A stretch of 64,000 nt of DNA from Beijerinckia indica subsp. indica ATCC 9039. GTDB lineage: Bacteria; Pseudomonadota; Alphaproteobacteria; Rhizobiales; Beijerinckiaceae. Each line of letters opens with the position of its first letter. Position 1 is the first letter of the stretch. Both the position numbers and the translations under genes were made by a program. Location: positions 4,106,154 to 4,170,153 of the forward strand of contig NC_010581.1 of the NCBI RefSeq assembly GCF_000019845.1. Direction: 5' to 3'. Positions 9,848-18,382 of this stretch are shown here, in pieces. The notes under the pieces are model-generated. The model was not told the DNA's origin and made no database searches. It was given only the letters and a program-made list of their open reading frames with translations.

Positions 9848-10765
9848 ATGTGGTCCATCGGTTCAGCGTTCGGCCTTGGCCTTTTCAACGAAGGTGGTAT
9901 TTCTTCTCCGGCCGATAGTGTCCGACAGTTACCCGTCAATTCCTCTCGTTTGTCGGCCCCCTTGCCGCCTTCACTCGGCAGCTCTGGCTCCTTTGAGATT
10001 CGCTTGGCGCGAAATCAGAGTGACATTAAGAAAGCCCAACGCCTGCGTTATAAAGTGTTCTATGAGGAAGGCGGCGCGATTGCGCATCCGCGCGCAGCCT
10101 TGACACGGCGTGATTTCTGCCCGCTCGATAAAGTCTGCGATCATCTGCTCGTCATCGATCACGCGCATCGCAATCGTCTCGGCCGCGTCAAGCCGAAGGT
10201 CGTTGGCACCTATCGCCTGTTGCTGTCCGATATCGCTCTCAAACATGGCGGTTTCTACAGTCAGACGGAATTCGTCATTGGCCCGCTCCTGGCCCGCCAT
10301 GCCGACAAGAAGTTCCTCGAACTCGGCCGCTCCTGTGTGCATGCCGATTATCGTTCGAAGCGGGTCATCGAACTTTTGTGGCGCGGTCTATGGATCTATG
10401 CGCAACATCATGCGGTGGATGTCCTGATCGGCTGCGCCAGCCTGCCTAGCGTCAATCCCAAAAATCTCGCTCTTCCCTTGAGCTTCCTGTATCATCATGC
10501 TTTGGCCGATGCGGAATGGCAGGTCCGGCCCTGTGGCACGTCTGCGCTGTCCATGGCTATGCTCGACAAGGAAGCGGTGGATCCGCGTCGTGGTCTTGCT
10601 TCATTGCCACCCTTGATCAAGGCTTATCTTCGCGCCGGAGCCCGCTTCGGCGAAGGCGCCGTGATCGATTGGCAATTCAAGACCACCGATGTCTTTACCA
10701 TCCTGCCGCTGGCTCAATTGGGCGAGCGCTATATCGACCATTATTCCAACGATCACGAGAACTGA
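9848..10765 (+). CDS. olsB: L-ornithine N(alpha)-acyltransferase (OlsB), GNAT fold
   Basis: Makes lyso-ornithine lipid by moving a 3-hydroxyacyl chain from ACP to ornithine. 305 residues; the acyltransferase domain starts about residue 54 (FEIRLARNQSDIKKAQRLRYKVFYEE, shown by LRYKVFYEE), with FLELGRSCVHADYR and IGCASLPSVN, all typical of OlsB. About 50 residues precede the domain and the start has only a weak ribosome site, so the true start could be further in. Pairs functionally with the divergent PlsC-family gene. Confidence 0.9.
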   Translation: MWSIGSAFGLGLFNEGGISSPADSVRQLPVNSSRLSAPLPPSLGSSGSFEIRLARNQSDIKKAQRLRYKVFYEEGGAIAHPRAALTRRDFCPLDKVCDHLLVIDHAHRNRLGRVKPKVVGTYRLLLSDIALKHGGFYSQTEFVIGPLLARHADKKFLELGRSCVHADYRSKRVIELLWRGLWIYAQHHAVDVLIGCASLPSVNPKNLALPLSFLYHHALADAEWQVRPCGTSALSMAMLDKEAVDPRRGLASLPPLIKAYLRAGARFGEGAVIDWQFKTTDVFTILPLAQLGERYIDHYSNDHEN

Positions 10766-10795
10766 CCGTTGGACCGTTCTTTGCGGCTGTTGGCC

Positions 10796-12544
10796 TTAAT
10801 AGCCAATCGCTAAGGGACCGCGTTGACGTGTATCCGCAGCGCCCATCAGGAAACCGGGCACAAGGGCAATGCTCTGCGCCGAGCCCCAGGCGTCGATGAC
10901 CTTGACGTGATGGCCCAGCTCCTGGAGCTTTTCGATCGTATCGGTCGAGAGGCCGCGTTCGACCTGGAGCTGATCCGGCAGCCATTGATGATGCACACGC
11001 GGCATGGCGGTGGCCTCCGCGATATTCATCTTGAAATCCACCATATCGAGAATGAGACCGAGGACGATGGTGATAATGCGCGAGCCGCCCGGCGAGCCGG
11101 TGACGAGTTCGAGCGCGCCATTCTCGCCAAAGACCATGGTCGGTGTCATGGAAGAGAGAGGCCGTTTGCGTGGGCCCGGCGCATTGGCGTTGCCACCGAC
11201 AAGCCCGTAGGCATTGGGCGCACCGGGTTTGGCAGCAAAATCATCGAGCTCATTGTTGAGAAGGACGCCGGTGCCTTCGGCGACAAGGCCAAGGCCAAAG
11301 GAAAAATTCAGCGTATATGTATTCGAAACGGCATTGCCTTCCGCATCGACGACCGAAAAATGCGTGGTCTGGTCGCTCTCATGGGGGAGGGGTGCGAGCG
11401 GCTGGAGTGCGTCCGATGGGGTCGCATGATCGGCGTCGATTTCCTTTCTCAGCCGGGATGCATAGGTCTTGGACAAGAGATTGTTCAGCGGAATGGTGAC
11501 GCTGTCAGGATCGCCGAGATATTTCGCGCGGTCGGCATAGGCGCGCCGCATGGCCTCGCCGGTCAGATGAATGGTGCGCGCGGAATCCGGGCCGTAATTG
11601 GCAAGGGAGAACCCTTCGAGAATATTCAGGATTTCGATAAGGTGAGAACCACCCGCGGAGGGCGGCGGCATGGAGACGATTTTATGGCCGTGATAAGTGC
11701 CTGAAACCGGCTCACGCTCCACCGCGCGATAGGCGGCAAGATCCTTGAGCTCCATCTCGCCCCCGGCCTTACGGACACTCGTCACGATTTTTTCCGCTAT
11801 CGGGCCCTGGTAGAAAGCCGCCTCGCCATCGCGTCCGATGGCTGTCAGGGTGGCGGCAAGATCCTTTTGCACGAGCCTTTGGCCGGGTTCCAACGGCCGG
11901 CCCTCGGGGTCGAGGAAAATCCGCGTGCTCGATGGCCAGCGCCGCAATCCGTTGAGATTATAATAAAGGGAATCTGAGAGGTCCTGGCCAACGACGAACC
12001 CATCTTGGGCGAGAGTGATGGCGGGGGCCGCGAGTTCTGCCAGGCTGAGGCGCCCGGAGCCATAGCGCCGATGCGCCAGAGCGAGGCCTGCGACCGTGCC
12101 CGGCACGCCGACAGCGAGCCCGCCGTGACGTGACCGTTCGGGATCGGCTTGGCCTTCGGCATTCAGAAACGTTTCAGGCGTGGTCGCGGCCGCGGCCATT
12201 TCGCGATAATCAATCGCGATCGTCTTGCCGGATTTGGCGAGATGGACCAGCATGAAGCCGCCCCCGCCCAGATTACCGGCGCGCGGCAAAGTGACCGCGA
12301 GGGCAAAGGCCACCGCCACGGCCGCATCGACTGCATTGCCGCCCCGTTGCAGAATATCCACCCCGATGCGGGCGGCCATGCTTTCTTGCGCGACCACCAT
12401 GCCATGCGTCGCGAGGACTGGGAGGAACCGCCCCTCACGCGCAAGACGCGGTGGCTGTTCGGCAAGGACGGGTGCGGTGACGGGACCGACGAACCAGAGC
12501 AATAAAGCGAGCGAACACCAGATCCGTGAACCACGCCGCCGCAT
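10796..12544 (-). CDS. ggt: Gamma-glutamyltransferase, periplasmic
   Basis: Cleaves gamma-glutamyl bonds of glutathione in the periplasm. From ATG 12544: signal peptide (MRRRGSRIWCSLALLLWFVG...VLA), then the large subunit (GGNAVDAAVAVAFAL, GNLGGGGFMLV) and the autocatalytic Thr at the start of the small subunit in TTHFSVVDAEGNAVS, followed by the oxyanion region LSSMTPTMVF and GSPGGSRI. 582 residues fits the family. ATGs at 12565 and 12586 are also in frame; no candidate has a clear ribosome site. Downstream of moeB on the same strand. Confidence 0.93.
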   Translation of the reverse strand: MRRRGSRIWCSLALLLWFVGPVTAPVLAEQPPRLAREGRFLPVLATHGMVVAQESMAARIGVDILQRGGNAVDAAVAVAFALAVTLPRAGNLGGGGFMLVHLAKSGKTIAIDYREMAAAATTPETFLNAEGQADPERSRHGGLAVGVPGTVAGLALAHRRYGSGRLSLAELAAPAITLAQDGFVVGQDLSDSLYYNLNGLRRWPSSTRIFLDPEGRPLEPGQRLVQKDLAATLTAIGRDGEAAFYQGPIAEKIVTSVRKAGGEMELKDLAAYRAVEREPVSGTYHGHKIVSMPPPSAGGSHLIEILNILEGFSLANYGPDSARTIHLTGEAMRRAYADRAKYLGDPDSVTIPLNNLLSKTYASRLRKEIDADHATPSDALQPLAPLPHESDQTTHFSVVDAEGNAVSNTYTLNFSFGLGLVAEGTGVLLNNELDDFAAKPGAPNAYGLVGGNANAPGPRKRPLSSMTPTMVFGENGALELVTGSPGGSRIITIVLGLILDMVDFKMNIAEATAMPRVHHQWLPDQLQVERGLSTDTIEKLQELGHHVKVIDAWGSAQSIALVPGFLMGAADTRQRGPLAIGY

Positions 12545-12665
12545 CGGTCTTGCACCATCACGCATAAGCCATGCACCATCCTGCATCAAAAGACATTCGG
12601 TCCACGCTGGTATCGATCGTCGTAGAGAACGACCATCAGATGTGCCGCTGCTCGCTCGGCGCTCG

Positions 12666-13454
12666 TTACGCCGCGCGAGGCTCGCCATTCAGCGGATTGG
12701 ACGGATCCCAGCGGTAATTCAAAGTTTCGAAACGCAGATGCAAGGCATCGACCAGAAGGAGGCGTCCGACGAGGCCTTCGCCGAAGCCGACAATCTCGCG
12801 GATCACTTCAAGCGCCATCATCGCGCCGAGCATCCCCGTGAGCGCACCAAGCACGCCTGCCTCTTCACAGGTCGGCACTGTGCCGTCCGGCGGCGGTTCG
12901 GGAAACAGACAGCGATAGGTCGGGTTCGGATGGCCGTCGGGACCGGTTTCGAATGGCCGCAAGGTCGTTAGAGAGCCGTCGAACGCGCCGACGGCACCCG
13001 TCACGAGCGGGCGTTTGGCATGAAAACAGAGATCGGACGCCAGATAGCGCGTTGCGAAATTATCCGACCCATCGGCGACAATGTCATAGGCCTCGATCAG
13101 GCCACGCGCATTCGTCCCGTTCAATCGCGTGGGGAAGGGGGTCAGGACCACATGCGGGTTCAATCGACGCACGGCCTCTTGCGCACTTTCGACCTTCGGG
13201 CGGCCGAGATCCGGCGTCCCATGGAGAATCTGGCGCTGGAGATTTGAAAGAGACACGGCATCGTCATCGACCACGCCGATTTCACCGAGGCCGGCGGCGG
13301 CGAGATATTGAATGAGCGGTGAGCCGAGCCCCCCGGCGCCGATGACGAGGACGCGCGCCGCCTTGAGTTTCTGTTGGCCCTGGCCACCAATATCGCGAAG
13401 CAGGATATGGCGGCCATAGCGCTCAATTTCTTCGGGTGAAAGCACAGCCACCAT
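12666..13454 (-). CDS. moeB: MoeB/ThiF-family sulfur-carrier adenylyltransferase
   Basis: Activates the C terminus of a sulfur-carrier protein (MoaD or ThiS) with ATP. 262 residues: RYGRHILLRDIGGQGQ, nucleotide motif VLVIGAGGLGSP about residue 36, DDDAVSLSNLQRQILH, and the catalytic-Cys segment GTVPTCEEAG. The two CxxC zinc pairs found in many MoeB proteins are absent (one Cys in RCLFPEPP, none near the C terminus), so this is a zinc-free form. No rhodanese domain. ThiF or HesA roles cannot be excluded. ggt follows on the same strand. Confidence 0.9.
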   Translation of the reverse strand: MVAVLSPEEIERYGRHILLRDIGGQGQQKLKAARVLVIGAGGLGSPLIQYLAAAGLGEIGVVDDDAVSLSNLQRQILHGTPDLGRPKVESAQEAVRRLNPHVVLTPFPTRLNGTNARGLIEAYDIVADGSDNFATRYLASDLCFHAKRPLVTGAVGAFDGSLTTLRPFETGPDGHPNPTYRCLFPEPPPDGTVPTCEEAGVLGALTGMLGAMMALEVIREIVGFGEGLVGRLLLVDALHLRFETLNYRWDPSNPLNGEPRAA

Positions 13455-13528
13455 TCATGTCTCGCATCAAGCATAACCCTCGGAGGAGGAGTTTTGAGAC
13501 AGGATTATGCATTAAAACAAAGTGACGG

Positions 13529-13565
13529 AGGGCATCCTCCGCTGCAGCAGAAAGGAGGATGCCCT
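13529..13565 (-). terminator. Probable terminator after glmM
   Basis: A perfect 12-bp inverted repeat (AGGGCATCCTCC at 13529-13540 and its complement at 13554-13565) lies between the end of glmM and the start of moeB. Read on the minus strand it is followed within about ten bases by a T-rich stretch (TTTGTTTT). It should separate glmM from the moeB-ggt unit. Confidence 0.55.
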
Positions 13566-13620
13566 GAAGCCGAGGTTTATCCGCGTCGCAAAATGGCGCT
13601 TGTTTCCTTTGGCCGCAAGG

Positions 13621-14976
13621 TTATTCCGCCGCGAGCGGAGTGGCCGCATTCAAAGCCTCGCAAATATCATCGACGATGGTTTCGACGAGATCACGATTGT
13701 CGCCTTCGCCCATGACGCGGACGACGGGTTCCGTGCCGGAAGGACGAATGACGAGTCTTCCGTTCTTGCCGAGCTTGCGGTGGCCTTCCTCGATGACGCG
13801 TTTGACGTGATCCTGTTCCAAGGACTGTGCGGCATTGACGCGCACGTTTTTCAGGATCTGAGGCACGGGATCGAAGCGGCGGCACACCTGGCTGACCGGC
13901 TTGCCGAGCCGTTTGACAAGCGCCAAAACTTGCAGCGCGGCGACGAGGCCATCGCCCGTCGTGCAATAATCGGAAAGAATGATATGGCCGGATTGCTCGC
14001 CGCCGAGATTATAGCCGTGAGCGCGCATATGTTCGAGCACATGCCTGTCGCCGACAGCGGTGCGCGCCAGTGTGAGACCGATGCTTTCCAGATAGCGTTC
14101 CAAGCCGAGATTCGACATGAGCGTGGCGACGATGCCCGGCCGCGCCAGTCTGCCCTCTTCTTGCCAGCCCGCCGCGATCGCCGCCATCAATTGATCACCG
14201 TCGATCACTTTGCCGTTTTCATCGACGATGATGACGCGATCGGCGTCGCCGTCGAGGGCTATGCCGATGTCGGCCCGGACTTCATGCACTTTCTTGACGA
14301 GGGCCGCCGGAGCGGTCGAACCGACGTCACGGTTGATATTGAAGCCATCAGGCTCGGTGCCGATGGCGAAAACCTCCGCGCCGAGTTCCCAGAGCGCTTC
14401 GGGCGCGACCTTATAGCCAGCACCATTGGCGCAATCGATGACGATGCGCAGGCCTTCGAGAGACAAGGAGCGCGTCAGAGTGCGCTTGGTGAATTCGATA
14501 TAGCGGGCTTGCGCGCCCTCGACCCTTTTGGCACGGCCGAGATCGGCGGGTTTCGATAATTTGAGCGCGACATCGCGGTCGAGCTTGGCTTCGATCTCGG
14601 CTTCCATCTCGTCGGAAAGTTTGAAGCCATCGGGACCGAAAAGCTTGATGCCATTATCTTCATAAGGATTGTGGGAGGCGGAAATCATCACGCCGACATC
14701 GGCGCGCATCGATGGCGTCAGCATGGCGACGGCCGGCGTCGGCATCGGACCGAGCAGGAGCACGTCCATGCCGACCGACGTAAAGCCTGCCACCATCGCA
14801 TATTCGATCATATAGCCCGAGAGCCGCGTATCCTTGCCGATGACCGCGCGATGGCGTTGCTCGCCGCGCTGAAACAGAACCCCCGTCGCCTGGGCGACCT
14901 TCATGGCGAGTTCGGGCGTGATGGCGGCATTGGCACGGCCACGGATTCCATCCGTCCCGAAATGCTTGCGAGCCAT
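13621..14976 (-). CDS. glmM: Phosphoglucosamine mutase
   Basis: Interconverts glucosamine-6-phosphate and glucosamine-1-phosphate for UDP-GlcNAc, peptidoglycan and LPS. 451 residues: [11 protein letters not shown] at the N terminus, active-site phosphoserine loop [14 protein letters not shown] about residue 102, metal loop [10 protein letters not shown] about 242, sugar loop GGEQSGHI about 326, and phosphate-binding [13 protein letters not shown] near the end. In many alphaproteobacteria glmM follows ftsH; here it lies beyond cpoB on the other strand, so local order has been rearranged. Confidence 0.97.
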   Translation of the reverse strand: MARKHFGTDGIRGRANAAITPELAMKVAQATGVLFQRGEQRHRAVIGKDTRLSGYMIEYAMVAGFTSVGMDVLLLGPMPTPAVAMLTPSMRADVGVMISASHNPYEDNGIKLFGPDGFKLSDEMEAEIEAKLDRDVALKLSKPADLGRAKRVEGAQARYIEFTKRTLTRSLSLEGLRIVIDCANGAGYKVAPEALWELGAEVFAIGTEPDGFNINRDVGSTAPAALVKKVHEVRADIGIALDGDADRVIIVDENGKVIDGDQLMAAIAAGWQEEGRLARPGIVATLMSNLGLERYLESIGLTLARTAVGDRHVLEHMRAHGYNLGGEQSGHIILSDYCTTGDGLVAALQVLALVKRLGKPVSQVCRRFDPVPQILKNVRVNAAQSLEQDHVKRVIEEGHRKLGKNGRLVIRPSGTEPVVRVMGEGDNRDLVETIVDDICEALNAATPLAAE

Positions 14977-15487
14977 GCTGAATTCATCCTTTCGATCATA
15001 TCAATGCGATAAAGACATGGGGTGGTTTGGGGCCGGTGTCGCGAATTCCCCCAGAACTCTTTCATTCCCGAGGTTCTTGCCTAGTTCCCTTGCCTCAGGT
15101 CTTTGGCCCGAGATCTCTTGCGGGCAGAACGCCGCTGCGCCCACAAAGCTCCGAATGGGGTTCCTGACCATCATAAGCGGCGAAAATGGGACGTGGCGAT
15201 GCGCATTCACGAGTGTCCCATGGACCGCGTTGAGATCATTCAGCCCATTCTTTAATAAGTGCCTTCAAAGATTTGAATAATCCATGAATGACCGGGACAG
15301 TCGCGTGCCTCATGCTCCAACTTAACCAAAATCGGCCAAGCAGGAAAATGCGTTTTATCAATAGAGACTAAAATGGGGCTTCGTTCAGGATCGAGTCAGG
15401 CCCGAAGAGTCAGATTATTGCGCCGGTTCCGTTATTCAATGTGCCGAAACGGGCACAAGGCTGATAGTCTTCCCCGTTTTCAGGTTC

Positions 15488-15546
15488 CCACCACCCGCCT
15501 GACTAGCCCGGCTCTCGCTCGACCATTCAGGCGGGTGGTGGTTTTT
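15488..15546 (+). terminator. Orphan intrinsic terminator, long stem and 24-base loop
   Basis: CCACCACCCGCCTGA at 15488-15502 pairs perfectly with 15527-15541 (15 bp), with a 24-base loop and five T directly after. The T run exists only for plus-strand transcription, yet the nearest gene on the left (glmM) runs the other way. A short plus-strand transcript, perhaps a small RNA, from about 15250-15450 is implied. Confidence 0.75.
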
Positions 15547-15570
15547 CTTCGTTTCGGTTCTCGTTAATCT

Positions 15571-15669
15571 AGAGCATCAGACCCAAAAGTGGCTCCCACT
15601 TTTGGGACCAATCTGATGCGTTTACAGAAAGATAGAGCATCGGACAGGATTCAATTTGAAAGTCCGATG
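15571..15669. repeat. Palindromic intergenic repeat A, copy 1
   Basis: Nested inverted repeats: outer arms GCATCAGA at 15574-15581 and TCTGATGC at 15612-15619; inner arms CCCAAAAGTGG and CCACTTTTGGG. A second inverted repeat GCATCGGAC/GTCCGATGC follows at 15637-15669. Related copies lie near 20382, 47591, 47654, 50687 and, degraded, 63115. Confidence 0.8.
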
Positions 15670-15674
15670 CTGTC

Positions 15675-15774
15675 GTATCCACCCTCATTGAAGCGCGACT
15701 CGTCGCGATTCAATGAGGACAAGTGGATACGGTTTGAAAAGTGACGGATCGAGAATCTGCGATTCTCGATACTA
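15675..15774. repeat. Palindromic intergenic repeat B, copy 1
   Basis: A 56-base cruciform: GTATCCAC at 15675-15682 pairs with GTGGATAC at 15723-15730, then CCTCATTGAA with TTCAATGAGG, then GCGAC with GTCGC at the tip. After a short spacer comes a second hairpin (ATCGAGAATC with GATTCTCGAT). About nine of ten bases match copy B2 at 20575-20672, same orientation. Confidence 0.85.
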
Positions 15775-15809
15775 GGACCACCGCACCGTGACAGGTTTGG
15801 ATCGATTCT

Positions 15810-16997
15810 ATGATCTTCGATAAAATGCCTTTTCCACATTGTTTTTCGCGAAATTTTAGCGACTGGAACGGGAAATCTACCCGTTTCCCGGGTCTTTTTC
15901 GTTCCTCGGGTCTTTTTGGCCTGATCTTTTTGGCTGGCGTCAATTGTGCGGGGGCGCAGAACGCAGCTTTCTCTGGCGAATCGGCGCGTGACGATCTCCT
16001 GGCCCAAAACTACGGCTATCCTCCCGGAGATATTAGCGATGGCGGGGATCGTGCCTATGGGCGGGCGCCTGGCCAGGATGTCGCCGGCCTCCTCGTGCGC
16101 ATCGACAAATTGGAGAATCAGGTCAGGCAATTGACCGGTCAGCTCGAGCAGATGCAATTTTCCACGCATCGGCTCGAGGACCAATTGAAGAAATTCCAGT
16201 CTGATGTCGACTTCCGGCTTCAGGAGAACGCTGGGCGTGGCAATGGTGCGCCCGTTGCGCCGGCTCTCAAGGGGGGGCAGAAACGGGGCGAAGGGCCGGA
16301 AAGCCCCGCTTCCCCCATGAACCAGACGGCGGCCGGCGACGAGGACGTGACGCCTGTCACCAATTCCGGTCGCTCCAGTCGCCGCCGCGGCGATGCCTTC
16401 GATCCCGATGCCGATCCCGATGCACCAGGAACTCCGCGTCCTCTCGGAACGACACCACCTTCAAAGCGCGCCTCAGAGACCGTCAATGCGCCGCTCGATC
16501 TGGCGGGCGGTCGCCTGCGGTCTGATAATACCGTGTCCCCAACGGCTCCACGCAATGCTGGTCCCGACCCCGTGGTGAGCGCCGGAGGAACCGTCATCGC
16601 CTCCGCGTCCGCCAATCCAACCAAGGAAGATTACGATCTCGCCCTCGGTTATCTCCGGCAGAAGGAATATGAAGCCGCCGAAAAGAGTTTCACGGCCTTT
16701 CTGGCGAAAAATTCGAAAAGCCGCCTAACGCCTGACGCGATTTATTATCTCGGCGAAACTTATTATCAGCGCGGCCGGCAGCGTGAAGCGGCTGAGCAAT
16801 ATCTCAAAATCTCGACGCATTATGCGAATTCGAATCGGGCGCCGGAAGCCATGCTGCGGCTTGGCCAGTCACTCAATGCGCTCGGCGCCAAGGAACAGGC
16901 CTGTGCCACCTTTGGCGAAATCGATCGTAAATATCCGAATGCTTCGCCTCAGGTGAAAGCCAGCGCCGAACGGGAAGCCCGGCGCTTGCAATGTTGA
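15810..16997 (+). CDS. cpoB: Tol-Pal associated periplasmic TPR protein CpoB (YbgF)
   Basis: Coordinates outer-membrane constriction with septal peptidoglycan synthesis. 395 residues: signal sequence (FGLIFLAGVNCAGAQ), a trimerising coiled coil about 95-135 (LLVRIDKLENQVRQLTGQL), a long low-complexity linker rich in Pro, Asp and Gly, and C-terminal TPRs starting at DYDLALGYLRQKEYEAAE about 270. The usual upstream partners tolB and pal are not here; the repeats A1 and B1 occupy that side. tilS and ftsH follow, as in many relatives. An ATG at 15825 is an equally possible start. Confidence 0.92.
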   Translation: MIFDKMPFPHCFSRNFSDWNGKSTRFPGLFRSSGLFGLIFLAGVNCAGAQNAAFSGESARDDLLAQNYGYPPGDISDGGDRAYGRAPGQDVAGLLVRIDKLENQVRQLTGQLEQMQFSTHRLEDQLKKFQSDVDFRLQENAGRGNGAPVAPALKGGQKRGEGPESPASPMNQTAAGDEDVTPVTNSGRSSRRRGDAFDPDADPDAPGTPRPLGTTPPSKRASETVNAPLDLAGGRLRSDNTVSPTAPRNAGPDPVVSAGGTVIASASANPTKEDYDLALGYLRQKEYEAAEKSFTAFLAKNSKSRLTPDAIYYLGETYYQRGRQREAAEQYLKISTHYANSNRAPEAMLRLGQSLNALGAKEQACATFGEIDRKYPNASPQVKASAEREARRLQC

Positions 16998-17164
16998 AAT
17001 GGTTCTATGAGATCGATTGCGGTAAAGGCGGCGCGGAGTTTTTAAGAACGGGATTTGAGGATGGGACCGGAAAGGGCAAAGTGGTGAGTCCCTTCATGCG
17101 AGGTGATCCTGGCCTTCCGGAAGGGCCGGACAACAGAGAGTCCAATCGTGGCACGGCCGATCAC

Positions 17165-18193
17165 ATGGCCGATCGTTCTGGCGGTCTGATCTCGCCCGCG
17201 ACGCTCGTAGATCTGTTTCGCCCTCTCGAACATGCGCGCAAGGTCCTGCTGGCCGTCTCGGGAGGGCCGGATTCTGTCGCTTTAATGCTGCTCGCCGCGC
17301 AATGGGCCGAAGCTGTATGGAAGGCGCCGCCCCTCAGCGTGGCTAGCGTCGATCACGGATTGCGGCCAGACTCTCTGGCGGAAGCTGAACAAGTAGCAGA
17401 ATGGGCCGCGCGGCTCGGGCTCCCGCATCACATTTTGCGATGGGAGGGGGAAAAGCCCAAGACCAGGCTCCAAGAGCGTGCGCGTGATGCCCGTTATGGC
17501 CTCTTGATCGCTCATGCCGAAACCATTGGCGCGGATTATCTCGTCACCGCCCATCATGCCGACGATCAGGCGGAAACTATTCTTTTTCGCCTGCTGAGGG
17601 GCAGCGGTCCACGCGGACTCAAGGGCATGGAAAGCCTATTCCAGCGCGGCGAACTGCTGCATGCGCGGCCTCTGCTCGGCATGACCAAGGCTGAATTGCT
17701 GGCGATCTGTGACACGTGCCGGCATCCGTTTTTCACCGATCCATCCAATCTGGATGTCCGTTTCGCCCGCGCGAGGCTGCGGCGCATGGAGCGGCGTTTC
17801 GCTTCGGCTGGCCTCGATCGAGCGGCCTTACTGCGGCTTGGCCAGCGTGCCGCCCGGGCCGAGGCTGTGATCGCGGAGCGCGCGGCGGCTCTGCGCGCGA
17901 GTCTGCCCGCCGAGCGGGCGCCCGGCTTCGTTCAACTCGATCTCGCCCTTGTCAGCCGGGAGCCTGAGGAAATTCTGCTGCGTCTCATCGAAGCGGAGAT
18001 CCTCGACTTGACGGCACGGGAACGGCCGCCCCGTCTCGAGCGGCTGGAGGCGCTTTGTACCCTCCTGCGGGCCGCTTTGCTCCAGGGCAAGGTCTTCAAA
18101 AGCACGCTTGGCGGTGTCCGCCTGCATCTTGATGCAGGCGGAAAACTGAAACTTTGCCCCGAAAAACCGCGCGGCAAACTTGCGCGAGGCTGA
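17165..18193 (+). CDS. tilS: tRNA(Ile)-lysidine synthetase
   Basis: Converts the wobble C34 of tRNA(Ile)CAU to lysidine so it reads AUA. The PP-loop LLAVSGGPDSVALM sits about residue 31, followed by VDHGLRPDS, ARDARYGLL and the HHADDQAETILFRLLRGSG motif. From the start used here it is 342 residues. The start is uncertain: the frame is open up to 16991, overlapping cpoB, and a GTG at 17081 with AAAGGG just before it is an alternative; I chose the ATG giving the usual distance to the PP-loop. Confidence 0.93.
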   Translation: MADRSGGLISPATLVDLFRPLEHARKVLLAVSGGPDSVALMLLAAQWAEAVWKAPPLSVASVDHGLRPDSLAEAEQVAEWAARLGLPHHILRWEGEKPKTRLQERARDARYGLLIAHAETIGADYLVTAHHADDQAETILFRLLRGSGPRGLKGMESLFQRGELLHARPLLGMTKAELLAICDTCRHPFFTDPSNLDVRFARARLRRMERRFASAGLDRAALLRLGQRAARAEAVIAERAAALRASLPAERAPGFVQLDLALVSREPEEILLRLIEAEILDLTARERPPRLERLEALCTLLRAALLQGKVFKSTLGGVRLHLDAGGKLKLCPEKPRGKLARG

Positions 18194-18382
18194 AGCGCGG
18201 CCGGGTTTTTGCCTGTTTTAAGGGAGAGACGGCCCTGCTTCGCTCTTCTTCCTCCCTCAGGGGTCCTTGGCAAGGGAGCAGCCGGCGCCTACATTGAATT
18301 GACCGCACTGCCTTAGAGCAGTGCCTCCTTCTATCATCTGACGCTGAAGCTTTCGAGCCGAGTGGCGTGTCGCGGGACCGAA

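Larger units (their letters stand above)
14977..15809. other. Intergenic region between glmM and cpoB: orphan terminator and repeats A1 and B1
   Basis: About 830 bases without a credible protein gene between two divergent genes. It holds a strong plus-strand terminator at 15488-15546 with no gene feeding it, and the palindromic repeats A1 (15571-15669) and B1 (15675-15774). Nothing recognisable in 14977-15300 apart from presumed promoter sequence for glmM. Confidence 0.6.
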
